Source of the DNA: Zonotrichia leucophrys gambelii
Taxonomy: Eukaryota; Chordata; Aves; Passeriformes; Passerellidae
DNA: 64,000 bases
Direction of reading: 5' to 3'
Assembly: GCF_028769735.1 (NCBI RefSeq)
Contig: NC_088172.1
Location: forward strand, 91,052,951 to 91,116,950
In this document: positions 48,483 through 58,270 of the stretch, piece after piece
How positions within the stretch are numbered: the stretch's first letter is position 1
Layout: each line of letters begins with the position of its first letter
Translations under genes and position numbers: made by a program
Notes under the pieces: generated by a model
What the model saw: the letters and a program-made list of their open reading frames with translations, nothing else
The model's database searches: none
Told to the model about the DNA's origin: nothing

Positions 48483-48505
48483 GGGGGTTGGGGGGGCGGG
48501 GGAGG
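48483..48505 (+). other. G-quadruplex-capable run
   Basis: G runs of 5, 7 and 5 with loops of one or two bases, followed by AGG, can supply four G3 stacks if the middle run is split. It lies upstream of the TATA-like box, in the position where such motifs often occur in CpG-island promoters. It is preceded by a GGA-rich stretch (about 48440-48470). Confidence 0.6.
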
Positions 48506-48608
48506 AAGGCCGGGGCCGAGGCGGAGCTTTGACGCGGGCCGGAGGGTGAGGAGCTCGCCGGAGCCGCCCCTGTCGTCAGTGCTGGCGGCAAGTGCTGGGA
48601 GCCGGGGC

Positions 48609-48778
48609 TGGTGGTGCCTCCTCCTTCTCCTCCTTCCTCTCCTCCTCCTCCATTGTATAATGCTGCGTGATCGCAGCCTCCGGGGCAGAGCGGAGACTTA
48701 AATCCTCACGCCGCCTGCTCCTGCCTCCTCCTCCTCCTCTTTTCCTCCTCCTCCTCCTCCTTTCCTCCTCCTCCGCAT
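48609..48778 (+). repeat. Interrupted (CTC)n pyrimidine tracts
   Basis: Two CTC/TCC-rich stretches, at about 48617-48651 and 48720-48778, flank the TATA-like box and the imperfect stem GCTGCG-TGAT-CGCAGC (48662-48677). Such polypyrimidine microsatellites are common in CpG-island 5' UTRs and vary in length between alleles. Confidence 0.8.
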
Positions 48779-48895
48779 CCCACCCGGCCCCTCCCCGGAG
48801 CGGCGAGGCGAGGAGCGACATATGGAGCTGCTCTAGGGCGAGAGTTTCCGACCTCCCCCTCTCCATGCTTTAGTTCTCAGGTGGAGCTGCATGTG
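48654..48895 (+). other. Candidate first exon B with TATA-like box
   Basis: TGTATAA at 48654-48660 would place a start site around 48685. The transcript would then run through pyrimidine-rich 5' UTR to the donor CATGTG|GTGAGT (GT at 48896). The only ATGs near the end (48814, 48864 and 48891) open very short frames, so the exon looks untranslated, with possible upstream short frames. The true boundary of the 5' end is unknown. Confidence 0.45.
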
Positions 48896-49099
48896 GTGAG
48901 TGGGGCTGGGGGGCTGCGAGGCATCGGGGTGGGGGGGGGCAGGGGGCGGCGACACTCCTCCACCCCCTCTGGCTTCGCGAGTCATCGGGGCTTGTTTTAT
49001 CTCTACCTTTAAATCGGTGCCCGGGCAGAGGAGCCCGGGGCGGGGATCCTCCCCCTGTCCTCCGGGGAGGGTGGGGGGGTTCGTGCTGAGATGAGCAGA

Positions 49100-49293
49100 G
49101 GAGGGAGAGCGGCGAAGTTGACCTTAAAATACGCCCCCTCCCCCGCCGATGCGGGGGGATCCCGAGCCGAAGCAGGTGCGGGGAGCTGGAATGTACTTTT
49201 CTGTCGAGGTGGCTGTGCCGGCCCCGGCAGCGCGGCCGCCTGTGCTCCCCGGAGCCGGGCTCCCTCCGACGCCAGGAAAGCCGCGGCACCCCG
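49100..49293 (+). other. Candidate first exon C
   Basis: It ends at a near-consensus donor, CCCCG|GTAAGTT (GT at 49294), the strongest donor in the island. An open frame from ATG 49149 reaches it in phase 1 (with a second ATG at 49191 beginning MYFSVEVAVPAPAARPP), but it is Pro/Ala-rich, as expected from GC-rich DNA, and I do not recognise it. The 5' limit given is approximate. It may be untranslated. Confidence 0.35.
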
Positions 49294-49550
49294 GTAAGTT
49301 CGGTGTGCGCCCCGGAGCCCCTGGAGCTGGGGGCTGCAGCCCGGCTCCGTTCTCCCAGCAAGAGCGGGGGATTCAGGGAGCGCCGAGAAGTGCGTGCTGT
49401 AGTGCCGGGGGAGCTGAAAGGGCCTGGGGGAGACTTTCACTCCGCTGTAGCAAAGCTGACATATGGCTGGGCAGGACCCGGCTGGCCCCGCTGCCCGGCC
49501 CTTTTCAGGGGTTGGTGTTAGGGCTGGGGATTAGCCTGTCTTTTTCCTGA

Positions 49551-52500
49551 GCAATAGCGCGCATGGGTCTTCCTTGGGAGCACCGCCAGCGCGGAGAGGC
49601 AGAGGCGTCTGGGGGGGATTTTGTGAGTAAGGTGGTGCATCTTTTGGAAGAGACGGCAAAAATGTATATTTATTAGGATTTTCTTCGGGGTTGATGAACA
49701 CTTGAAGAAAAATCCTTTTGCGGTGCCACTTTGATTTGGAGCATTGGCTGCTTTATTCACATCAGGATCTGGAAAAATAAGTTATTCCTAAGCATGAAAA
49801 TAGAAGTACAGTTACCTGCTGTAATTTCTTGCATTTTGTGAAACACAGCTGCAAAAGCCAGGGCCACTTTAGTTGGAAATCTATGGAGAGGCTCGTGTGC
49901 TGTCCAGTGGGCCCCTCGGTGGCTGATTTGCAGCTGTGGGTCAGCTGCTGGTGTAAAATAAAGCGAATCTGCCCATTTTATCTCCATCCGGGGGGGAAAG
50001 GCTGTCAGCTTCTTCAGCCGAACTTCAGTGCCGCACGCCAGAGCTGTTGCGTGTGGCAGCGTGTGCTCAGACACATCCGAGGCTCTCGGGAGCAGGGAAA
50101 TCCAGGCTTTTTCATCTGGTGCCTGGTGCAGTCATCAGGGTGACTCTCCCTGCCGTCAGTGAGTGCTGGATTTTGCCACTCGAGAATGCACTATTGCTCA
50201 AACAGCGGTGGGAGAGGGCTTGGCTGCCCCAAACACCAGTTTTGTATTTGCGTCTCTCAAATGAGTGAGCACTTGCAATGTGTGTGAGTTCAAACAACGC
50301 TTTCTAGCTTTTTTTCATTCTGATCATTTTAGGCATGCATCTGCACGAGTGAAGGTTCCTGTGTCTTATGGACTTCTCACAGGGTACAAAATTGACAGAG
50401 GCACTTCAGTTTGCATCTAAGGGCACAGGAAGCTTTCACATGGTAAAACAAACTATAAAAATGAATTATGTTTTCAAATGATTGCTACAGAAATTAGCCA
50501 GCTGATTTAGCAGGGGAAATTGAAAGTAGCCCTTTCTGGCTGAAGTTAAAATGCATGCCTTTGGCATAATAGGATGGCATCTTTGGGCTCTCATATAACA
50601 TCGTGAACCAGGTGGTGGTAGAGAGAGGAGGAGGAGGATTAGGAGTTTGTGCTGCTGGACAGGTATCCAAGAGCGTTTCCTTCGGAATCCTTCCATTGTT
50701 CAGGCAAGTATTGCAGCATCCAATGTAACAGCTCTAGATATTCCTCCTCTCGTGACTGATCCTGCTTCCATTTAAGTTGGTAGCAGCAGCCACCCACTCC
50801 TTTTCTGCAGGAACTGGATTGGACTGCTGAACAAACGAAGCTAGACTTTGTGCATATTAAAATGCTGCTTTGATTTTTGTGTCAAGCTGATTTCTTTTTC
50901 TCTGAAGCTGATTGGAAACAAACAAAAAGAAACCTGATAGCCATAGGTCCCTCAGGTTTTGTCTTAAAGAGTGTTAAATACATCTCTAGGTGCTGATTTA
51001 TTAAGAGTTGTAATTGTGTTCCTTTATACACCTGCTCTTTTTTAATGGGAAAGATGAAATAAAGATTTTCACAGGGGAAATAATAACATAAATATACCAA
51101 GTGCTCAAATTGTCTGCCTGAGAGGCATCAAGGACTTTGAGATAATGTCCTAATAGCAAGGAAGCACTCAAACTTCATATTCAAAATTTATTTTTTTAGC
51201 TTCCATGAAGTACAGCAGATTTTATGCAGTATCTAGTTTGAAGGATTTTGCCATCATTCACACAAGCTGCTTTTTGTTTTTCAATAAATATTTCATTGGG
51301 AAAACATTTTTTTTTAGGAACTCTGACTTTTTTCACACTGATGTAAAGCACTCCTGGCACAGTTCATCTCTGGCAGTGCTAACACTAGACAGATGATCCA
51401 AAGTATTTGTGACTATTTTTGCTTTTATGTAACATCTTAAAAGTGTAATCTGTCAAACAAGGAGAAGGCAGTACTTTGAAAGTGCGAGTAGTCTTCTGGT
51501 GATCTACTTCTCATAAGGGCCAGGTAGCAAGAGAGACACCTCCTTTTAACTCAGCTCTGTAGTGTAACTGGCTCACAAGGAGACAGCTCCAGTTGCAGTG
51601 GTTCCTAAACATGCACACGAATCCGTGCCAGAAATAGCAGCTTTCAGTTACCAAGTCCAAAGATCAGGAGTGTTTCAAAGGAGAGAGCAAGGTCCAGCTT
51701 CAATGTAAGCAGGTTGGCACTAAGCAGAGATCTTTAGTCTTGATGAATCTTTTGCAAATTAGTGGTTTGTGGAAGATGAAATTTACCAATCTGAGCACAG
51801 CACTCATTTTCTTCAGGGGTGTATAATTGCATGTTTTCTGCCACTTCTTTTGATTTCTAAACTTTCATCAGTTAGAGAAACTGCTGTCATGAAGAGGTGC
51901 CTGTTTTCTGTAAATGGAGAGACTCTCAACATGCGTTAGTTCTTTAATTCTTTTATAAACAGAGTCAATTTTTGTGTTTGCTGTAGTGGAGGCTTCAGGT
52001 TTGTTCAGCATTACCAATGCAAACACTATAACAAAAATAAGATAACAATGCTCGGCTGTTCAACACGAGTGGGGAAGGCAAGGCCTGTGAATGCTGTGCT
52101 AACGCTGCTCCTGGGTGTGCTGAAGTGTAGCCCAAGCTGAGGTCCAAAGCAAACGTGTGGCTGGGAGGCAGCAGAGGTTGAGTGGGAGAAACAGGCTTGT
52201 GTGTGTCACAGCAGGGTCCTGCCCTGTCTCTTGGCTGTGTGGGTATTACACTGTGTGTCACTGTGCAGAGCACAAACTGCACTGCCACCATGTCTGCCTC
52301 CCCGATGGCTCCTGTGAGCGTGTCAGATGCTGGCTGTCATTGCTGAGCGGCCAGGAGGAGCTGTGAAGATGTGCTGGCTGGGACATTCCTGCAGCACAAA
52401 GGGGATTTTCGGGGTGGGGAAGGCCTGATGCGACGGGCATTTCCAAGGGAGAGTTGGGGCAGTCTCCAGGGGTGAGGGGTGCAGCCTCAGAGCCTTCAGA

Positions 52501-52959
52501 AAAGGCTTTAAGCTCTGACTGGGGGTGGGAAGGCTTGGAAGAACCGAAGAAACTGTCAAGTCACCAGAGAGCAAGTTTTTGGTTTTCATGTGTCCCTTCT
52601 TTGAGGGTGGAGGCTCATCTAGCTCAGGTGAGACAGCAACCACCACCACATCAGAGTGACACTGGATTCAGGCTGCTGCAGTGAAATTAAAGCCATGCTC
52701 AGAGCCCTGCATTAGGCGAGGTCAGACCGCTGCTCTTCGAGTGAGGGGCCACGTTTGGTACCCTCCTCAGCTTGGTGCATAAAATCAGAGGGGTTGCCAT
52801 AGGACTGAAGTTCCCAACCTGTATAACATGAGCAGTGTTTTGAGTACCATTGGTTTTAAATTTCTCCTTAATATCACAAATTTCACCTTAATATCACCCT
52901 GGAATTGAGTTTTAAGTGGCATCAAATGACATGACTCTCTGTGTAATTATTAGGAGCCA
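49551..52959. other. Non-coding DNA, probably intron 1
   Basis: No exon, RNA gene or named repeat is supported. CpG density falls off after about 49600. If the island promotes rightward transcription, this is first-intron DNA. Confidence 0.5.
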
Positions 52960-53015
52960 AAACCTGTTTACTTTGCTTGCACACCAGTAAGGTGTGAAAG
53001 CAAAGTAAACAGTTT
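52960..53015. repeat. Near-perfect 22-bp hairpin, 5-nt loop
   Basis: The arm 52964-52985 pairs with 52991-53012 at 21 of 22 positions, the only mismatch being at 52979. The loop is AGTAA. Three to four further pairs form beyond the arms if C52963 and then A52959 are bulged. So long a stem is effectively impossible by chance in 64 kb. It could be a microRNA-like precursor, although the loop is small, or a quasi-palindrome made by replication template switching. It could also be a remnant of a palindromic transposon, although no flanking target duplication was seen. Confidence 0.9.
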
Positions 53016-53728
53016 GTTTTCAGTGAAGTTGGAATAAAAATTGAATTCTTGGTATAGAATACAGAGAGAAGAGTTCAAACATGGGTTGTTTTCTTTTAAT
53101 GTAATTTTGAAAACTGGGTAGTATATGGAAGTAGCAGAAAAAAGAAGTTCCCTTTTTCAAGGAGTCCTGAATTGGTGGAAAGATCTAAACTTGCCCTAAT
53201 ACTTCCTCAGATGTAACAATTAAAACTGTTTTTCTTGATCCCAGGTTTTCCACCCCGGAAACCCTTGTACTGTTTGAGCCACACTCACCTTTAATGGAAA
53301 TGTGACAAGTATTGGCTGTTTTCATACAGTTACTTATAGTAGCCTCTAACATTAGTCTTAAAAAGCCCTCCTGTCGTGCCAGGCAGGCAATAAGGTTGAG
53401 TGAACTGTGCTATAGCAAGAACCACCCATGATTGGAGGTAAACTATGCGGATATATGTTGGGGTGGAGGTTGAAAGGAGCGTGGAGGGCATATTTGAAGC
53501 AGACTGTGCAACTGCTATAGCAGGTCTGACTAGTTTGAGATGCCTAAAGGCAGCTTTGTCTTAACTTCAGGTAGCTGCAAAATGAAGTTTTAAGTCCTAA
53601 TTCAGAAGTACATCATCATCATCTTCCGGTGCCTCCACAAACTTTACTTTTCATGTGTTTTTACAGGCACTCTTTCTCCTTGGAAAAAAGCCTTTAGTAG
53701 GTACACATCCACGTGCATGCATATCATT

Positions 53729-53749
53729 TGCATATTTTTCAAATATGCA
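53729..53749. promoter_or_regulatory. POU/octamer-like palindrome
   Basis: TGCATATTT and AAATATGCA flank TTC as a 9-bp inverted repeat. The left side includes ATTTGCATA (53726-53734), one octamer-type POU site, and the right includes ATATGCAT. Nearby GTGCATGCATAT adds further TGCAT words. It is a plausible POU-domain factor site. An inverted repeat of this size alone is not significant. Confidence 0.3.
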
Positions 53750-55836
53750 TTTCATCAAGATAGGAGACTAGCGTTTGTGTGCTAACCACAGTGTTTTTTC
53801 TGAACAGTGGTGGTTACGTTTTGCTTTCTCATTGCTCTGTGGGCCTTGTGTGAGACAAGCCACTCTATTTCAGCACTTTAGGCACAGCCTGATTTGCTGT
53901 GGGTCGGGTCTCATGCCTGCTCCTGGCCCTGTGTCGGAGCAGTGCCTTCATCTTCAGGAGCCTGTGCTGTGGTCACAGGGATTTTGGCCAGGATACTCAC
54001 TCCCATGGGGTCCAATAACCTGCTTGGGTTACTCTGCTGGGACCTGGCTCCCCCTTTCCCCTCCTGTTCCATCTGCTTGGTGAAATTGGCTCTTCTGAAC
54101 AACCCTTCCACTTTCCTTCTCTAACTAAAGTGTTCCACAAATAGCTTGTGAATGAATAGAAGAGAGAGAATATTTTCTCTGTGAGTGACACACAGTGTCA
54201 AGCTTCCTGTCGCTGCTCTGCTTCCCCTTGCTGGCAGGGGCACACACGTGATGTGTGTGTGCTTGGATGAGGACTTTAATTGTGGGGAAAATCAGTATAA
54301 TACTATCATGGGTGAGGTGAGTGGGTTGTGCCTGACTGAATATGAAATAAAGTTTCAGACATTTCATTTCCTGAGCTGTTCTCTTTCTGTATTTTCCACT
54401 CCTGATTTCCAAATTTTCTAAACTAAATTTTAGTTTGTGGTTTAGTTAGTTTCTTCTGTGTTAATTAACATGTCCTAACCATGCCTCAAAATACAGGCTT
54501 AATACAGACACATGTTGTCAAAATATGCTGTTAAAAATGTGCTTTCCTGTAAGTTTAAATTATTTACTTGTAAAAGTCTAAATTACTCCACATAGAAGAG
54601 ACGTGGGTCCCATGGTGGCTGTTTTAAAGAACATCTCTTCTGTATAGTACTTTTTGTTGTGAAATCAAGCAGGTGCAACGAAAAATGGAATCTCTTTTGT
54701 CTCTAACTCATAGCTATTACAGGTTGAGAATAGCTCAAGGTTGGCCAAAGTTCCCTTTAGTCAGTTTTCAGAAGGATCCTGTGTAGGACATGGAAACACA
54801 TGTTTTATTTCAACAAATGCATGAGCTTTAGTGCACTGGACTGAAAGGGCAGCAGTTAGCATCTTCTCCAACATCATTTAACACCATCTGAGCAAACTTT
54901 CTTGTCCAATTTTAAGTATGTTTTAAAAATTTGTTTTGTTTTCACTGGTGGGGGAGAAATGTCCAACAGCTTTTTCACCTCTTTAAGAGAAGCTTGCAGG
55001 GTGAGTGGATTCTTTTTCATAGAATGTATTTGTTTGCAGGGTTGTGTTCCTTTTATTTAAGTAAAAATGTTGGAAACAACTAATGTGCTGGTTAAGCTAC
55101 TTCAAAAAATGCCAGGGAAACACCTTTCTTTTCTCGTAATTCTCAGTATTTCAGTAGTGCAAAACCTGTTAGCAAATAAAATTTGCAGGCCAGAAACTAA
55201 AATTACTTGTCATTGCTGGGATTTGTATGGTGCATTTGCAGCATATATTTCTTCAGAGGATTTTTTTTTCCTTTCTCCTCTTCTTCTCTCCTGCCATTTG
55301 CTGCTTTTCAGTTTGACTGTGATAATTTATTCAACACTGTTTTCAGAGCAATAACCTACTTTTTGGCAAACCATTCAGTTCTTTCAATAGTGTGGGGGTC
55401 CCCCCCTACCATGTGTTTATTAAGGGTCCATGACAAGGGGGAAAAACAAGGTATCTTCAGGGAGAAGATGCTACGATAGGATTCAAACAAAGTAATTATA
55501 CATAGGTGAGAAAAACTCCCTTATTATACACGAAGGGGTCTCTCCCTCATGGGTGCACACACAATTCTCATTAACCTTTGCAGGAATTGCACAGGTCCAG
55601 TGGAGATGGGTGTGCAGTGCTCAGTCCCTGCACACACTAAAAATAAAAGGCAGCCCGTGCCACGTGCGTGCCAATAGAGATGTCGTGTACAACACAACGG
55701 CGCCGTCATCCATTGTTCTGTGTGCAGGGGAGGAGGGGTGCACAGCCAGCCTGGCTGTTTCATCATTCTCCCTTAGAGCTGACCAGCAGCATCTTGTCAT
55801 TATAGGCGTGTAATTTTAGCAGTGAAAAGGGAGTGA

Positions 55837-55852
55837 GTGTGTGTGTGTGTGT
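55837..55852. repeat. (GT)n microsatellite
   Basis: About eight GT units. A short dinucleotide microsatellite. Confidence 0.9.
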
Positions 55853-57889
55853 TTCTCATCCTGTGTCACTTTCTGGTCCCTGTTCTAGGTCTTTCAGATG
55901 CTTGTTTTGAATTTCATTTACAAGTGAGGTGTCTCTTTTTAGACAGCGCTTGATCTGTGCCAGTGCCTGCTGGCTCTGCAGTGGGAAGGAATGGAAGGCA
56001 GCCTTTGCTGCACTGGGCCCTGGAGCAGTACACAGCCATCTTAATTGCTGCTGTTCCTCCTCTTGAAGAGATGGCTCTGGTTCTCCCAGCATGGAGTTGT
56101 GTGCGCCGGCTCCAGCATGGCTCCTTGCTCACTGACACGGGAATTCATGGTGTTGTGGTGCTGCCTGTGGGACCAGCACCTCCTGCTTCCATGCAAGGAG
56201 GCCCAGAGTGCAGCACTTGGGGGAAGAAACAGTGGTGTGGAGCAGGAAGAGCTGCTGGGCTGATCCCAGGGACGCTTGTGTGTAGAAGCCCTTGCATTGG
56301 GTTGCCATTGCCAATGCACCCATATTTTTGGGTGCCAACAAGCAGAGTCTGCTGAATAATCACCTAATCCCGTAGTAAAGTCAGGGGATCTGGCCCAGTG
56401 CTGTGCCTGGTTTGCTTTACTGCAGCTCTGATTTCCTGCTGCTGATGCCCAGGTGTGTAAAGCAGCTCCTGGTCCTTCAGCAGATTGCTGAGCCCGTGTG
56501 TTCACAGCACAGTAGAACTCAATTCGCACTTGGCAGGCCTGGCTGCTTCTTTAACGCTGCTCCATGGAGACCCAAATTTGAAAACAGCCTCAGCCTGGCT
56601 CTTTTTGGTGCCTCTCTGAAGCACAGAGCCCAGGTAAGCTGACCCCCAGGGAAGGAGGCTCCTGGTGGTGGCTCAGACACTGTTGTGAGCAGACCGTGTG
56701 TGCAGCCATCCTGGGAAAGGATGCAGAGGAGATTTGGCACAGAGGTGACTGAGATAAGGGCAGCTTTCCCATCTCCTGGAAAATCTCTCCCCCCTCAGTA
56801 GGTAGCCCTAACAAAGCATCTTCTGGTGGTGGGAAGGGGGGACAGCTTCACCCTGATCTGGCTCAGAGCTGGTGGTTGGTGGTCAGCAGGGCCAGGCCTG
56901 TGAAGGGCTGTGGCAGGGTTGGCAGTCATGGACAGTGTGATTCCTAAAGCTTTCAGTTAAGGACGAGACCAAAAAAGGGCAGGCTGGGGGCTTGTTTGCC
57001 TCTTCTGGGCACTGTTTTATAAGGAAGCACACGGGAAGTCCTGTCTGAAGCACAACATGTGAGGACTGACATTTTGGCTTTGAGATCTTTGAGTCAGAAA
57101 TCAGTTTCTGCTGGGCAATCCAAACCTGTTCTGCTTTTTTCCAGTAAAGACTACCGCCTGCCTGTATGTAAATGTTAAATAAATGTTTTCCAACCCTGGT
57201 GTGTTACCCTGGTATATTCTCCCTCTTGCTTTGCACTGAAAAGTAATTGTCAGAGTTGCACAAGGCTTTTGCTCTTGCCTTCAGCCTCACAGTGGTTTGC
57301 AGTGTGCCTTGCTGGCTTTCCATGCTCACAACCTGTGCAGTCTTGTCCACCTTCTGGTTCTGCCAGGGCAGCCTTTAATGCTTTAACAAGCTAACAAGTG
57401 CTCCTCTGATTTAAACTTGCATTAACTTCTGCTACCCTGATAGAATTCCTAATATTATAAACACCCTTAATAACATGGCTATAATCTAGAAAACCTGCTG
57501 TCCTTTTTCCAAACAATTACTTAATGAGGCAGTAATTTATTCTAAGCTATATTTATTGGAGCCCATTCCAGCTTTATCAGACGTACTCTGGTTGGATGTG
57601 TGCAGTTAGTCAAAAACATTAAAACTGCTCCACTTCTTCCAGGGGAACATGTTACATTTAGCAAACTGACAGCATTAGAAACTGTTTCCAATTTAATAGA
57701 AGCATATGTTTCCTGCAAGGCTTAACATGCTGCAGAGTCAGAGATTGCCTTCCACTGCGGCTTTGCCTTTTTTTAGCGTGGTGAAAAAGAGCTGCAAACT
57801 GAAGGCAGAAGTGGAGTTTGTGTTTCTGGTTGTTTTGCAGAGATCCTTCTAGCAGGGCTTCGGCGGGCTGCAAGTTTAAGAAACTCTCA

Positions 57890-58270
57890 AGAAAGTGGTG
57901 TGGGCGGTGCGCACAGAGCTCTCGCTCCAAATGCAGTTTCTGATCATGAACAAACAGCGAGAGCTCGCTTTGCCCTCTGGGCCTCAAATAGTACAGTATG
58001 CAACAAGGGAGAGCAGGCAAGGCACGAGGATGGAAACAGTAGGATCAGATTACAGTTTCAAAATATCGCTGGAACACGTTGGCTGGCGTTACACTATTGA
58101 CTGGCTTTATAATTGCATTGCTTATTTGCTAGGGAAGGCTTCACCTTACTTTCTGATTAACATGGGCACTCCTTCGGGGACCCGGGGACTCCGGGCTCTG
58201 AGTATCAAAGGCAAACCCCGTGAGACCTGCACGACTTCAGATGCTTCTCAAATGAGAGTCTGAGCTTCCT
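57890..58270. promoter_or_regulatory. Element with conserved-non-coding look
   Basis: About 380 bases of complex sequence retain scattered CpGs (GGGCGGTGCGCAC, CAGCGAGAGCTCGC, AATATCGCTGG, CGGGGACCCGGGGACTCCGGG) in a CpG-poor surrounding. A 122-codon + frame spans it (ATG 57895), but the peptide matches no family and has no exon boundaries in keeping, so a regulatory element is more likely than a gene. By position it would be intronic to the gene promoted at 48 kb. Confidence 0.3.

Larger units (their letters stand above)
47900..49550 (+). promoter_or_regulatory. Main CpG island and promoter
   Basis: This is the densest CpG and GC block of the window, about 1.6 kb long. CpG is close to expected frequency in much of 48060-48560 and 49000-49420. 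It carries a CCAAT box just upstream, a TATA-like TGTATAA at 48654-48660, GC boxes, pyrimidine tracts typical of 5' UTRs and three good + strand donors. G-rich runs on the + strand after about 48896 give the positive GC skew usual downstream of a start site. Together these support rightward transcription. Frames crossing it (up to 174 codons) match no protein family and are composition artefacts. The gene itself is not identifiable. Confidence 0.85.
53016..57889. other. Non-coding DNA, no gene seen
   Basis: No coding exon is supported. A donor-like CCCAG|GTAAGC at 56634 lacks a good upstream acceptor, and the 79-codon frame there is unrecognised. The stretch 55395-55680 has an unusual run of G and C blocks with AATAAA near 55642 and could be an old repeat fragment, but no family is identifiable. 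Confidence 0.5.

Noticed and set aside
48032..48701. Long frames (160-174 codons) in the CpG island on both strands
   Set aside because: GC-rich DNA has few stop codons. The peptides are Gly/Arg/Pro/Ala-rich with no domain, and frames overlap on all strands.
56403..56642. Frame ending near the donor-like CCCAG|GTAAGC
   Set aside because: The donor at 56634 is good, but no convincing acceptor or promoter precedes it and the peptide is unrecognised.
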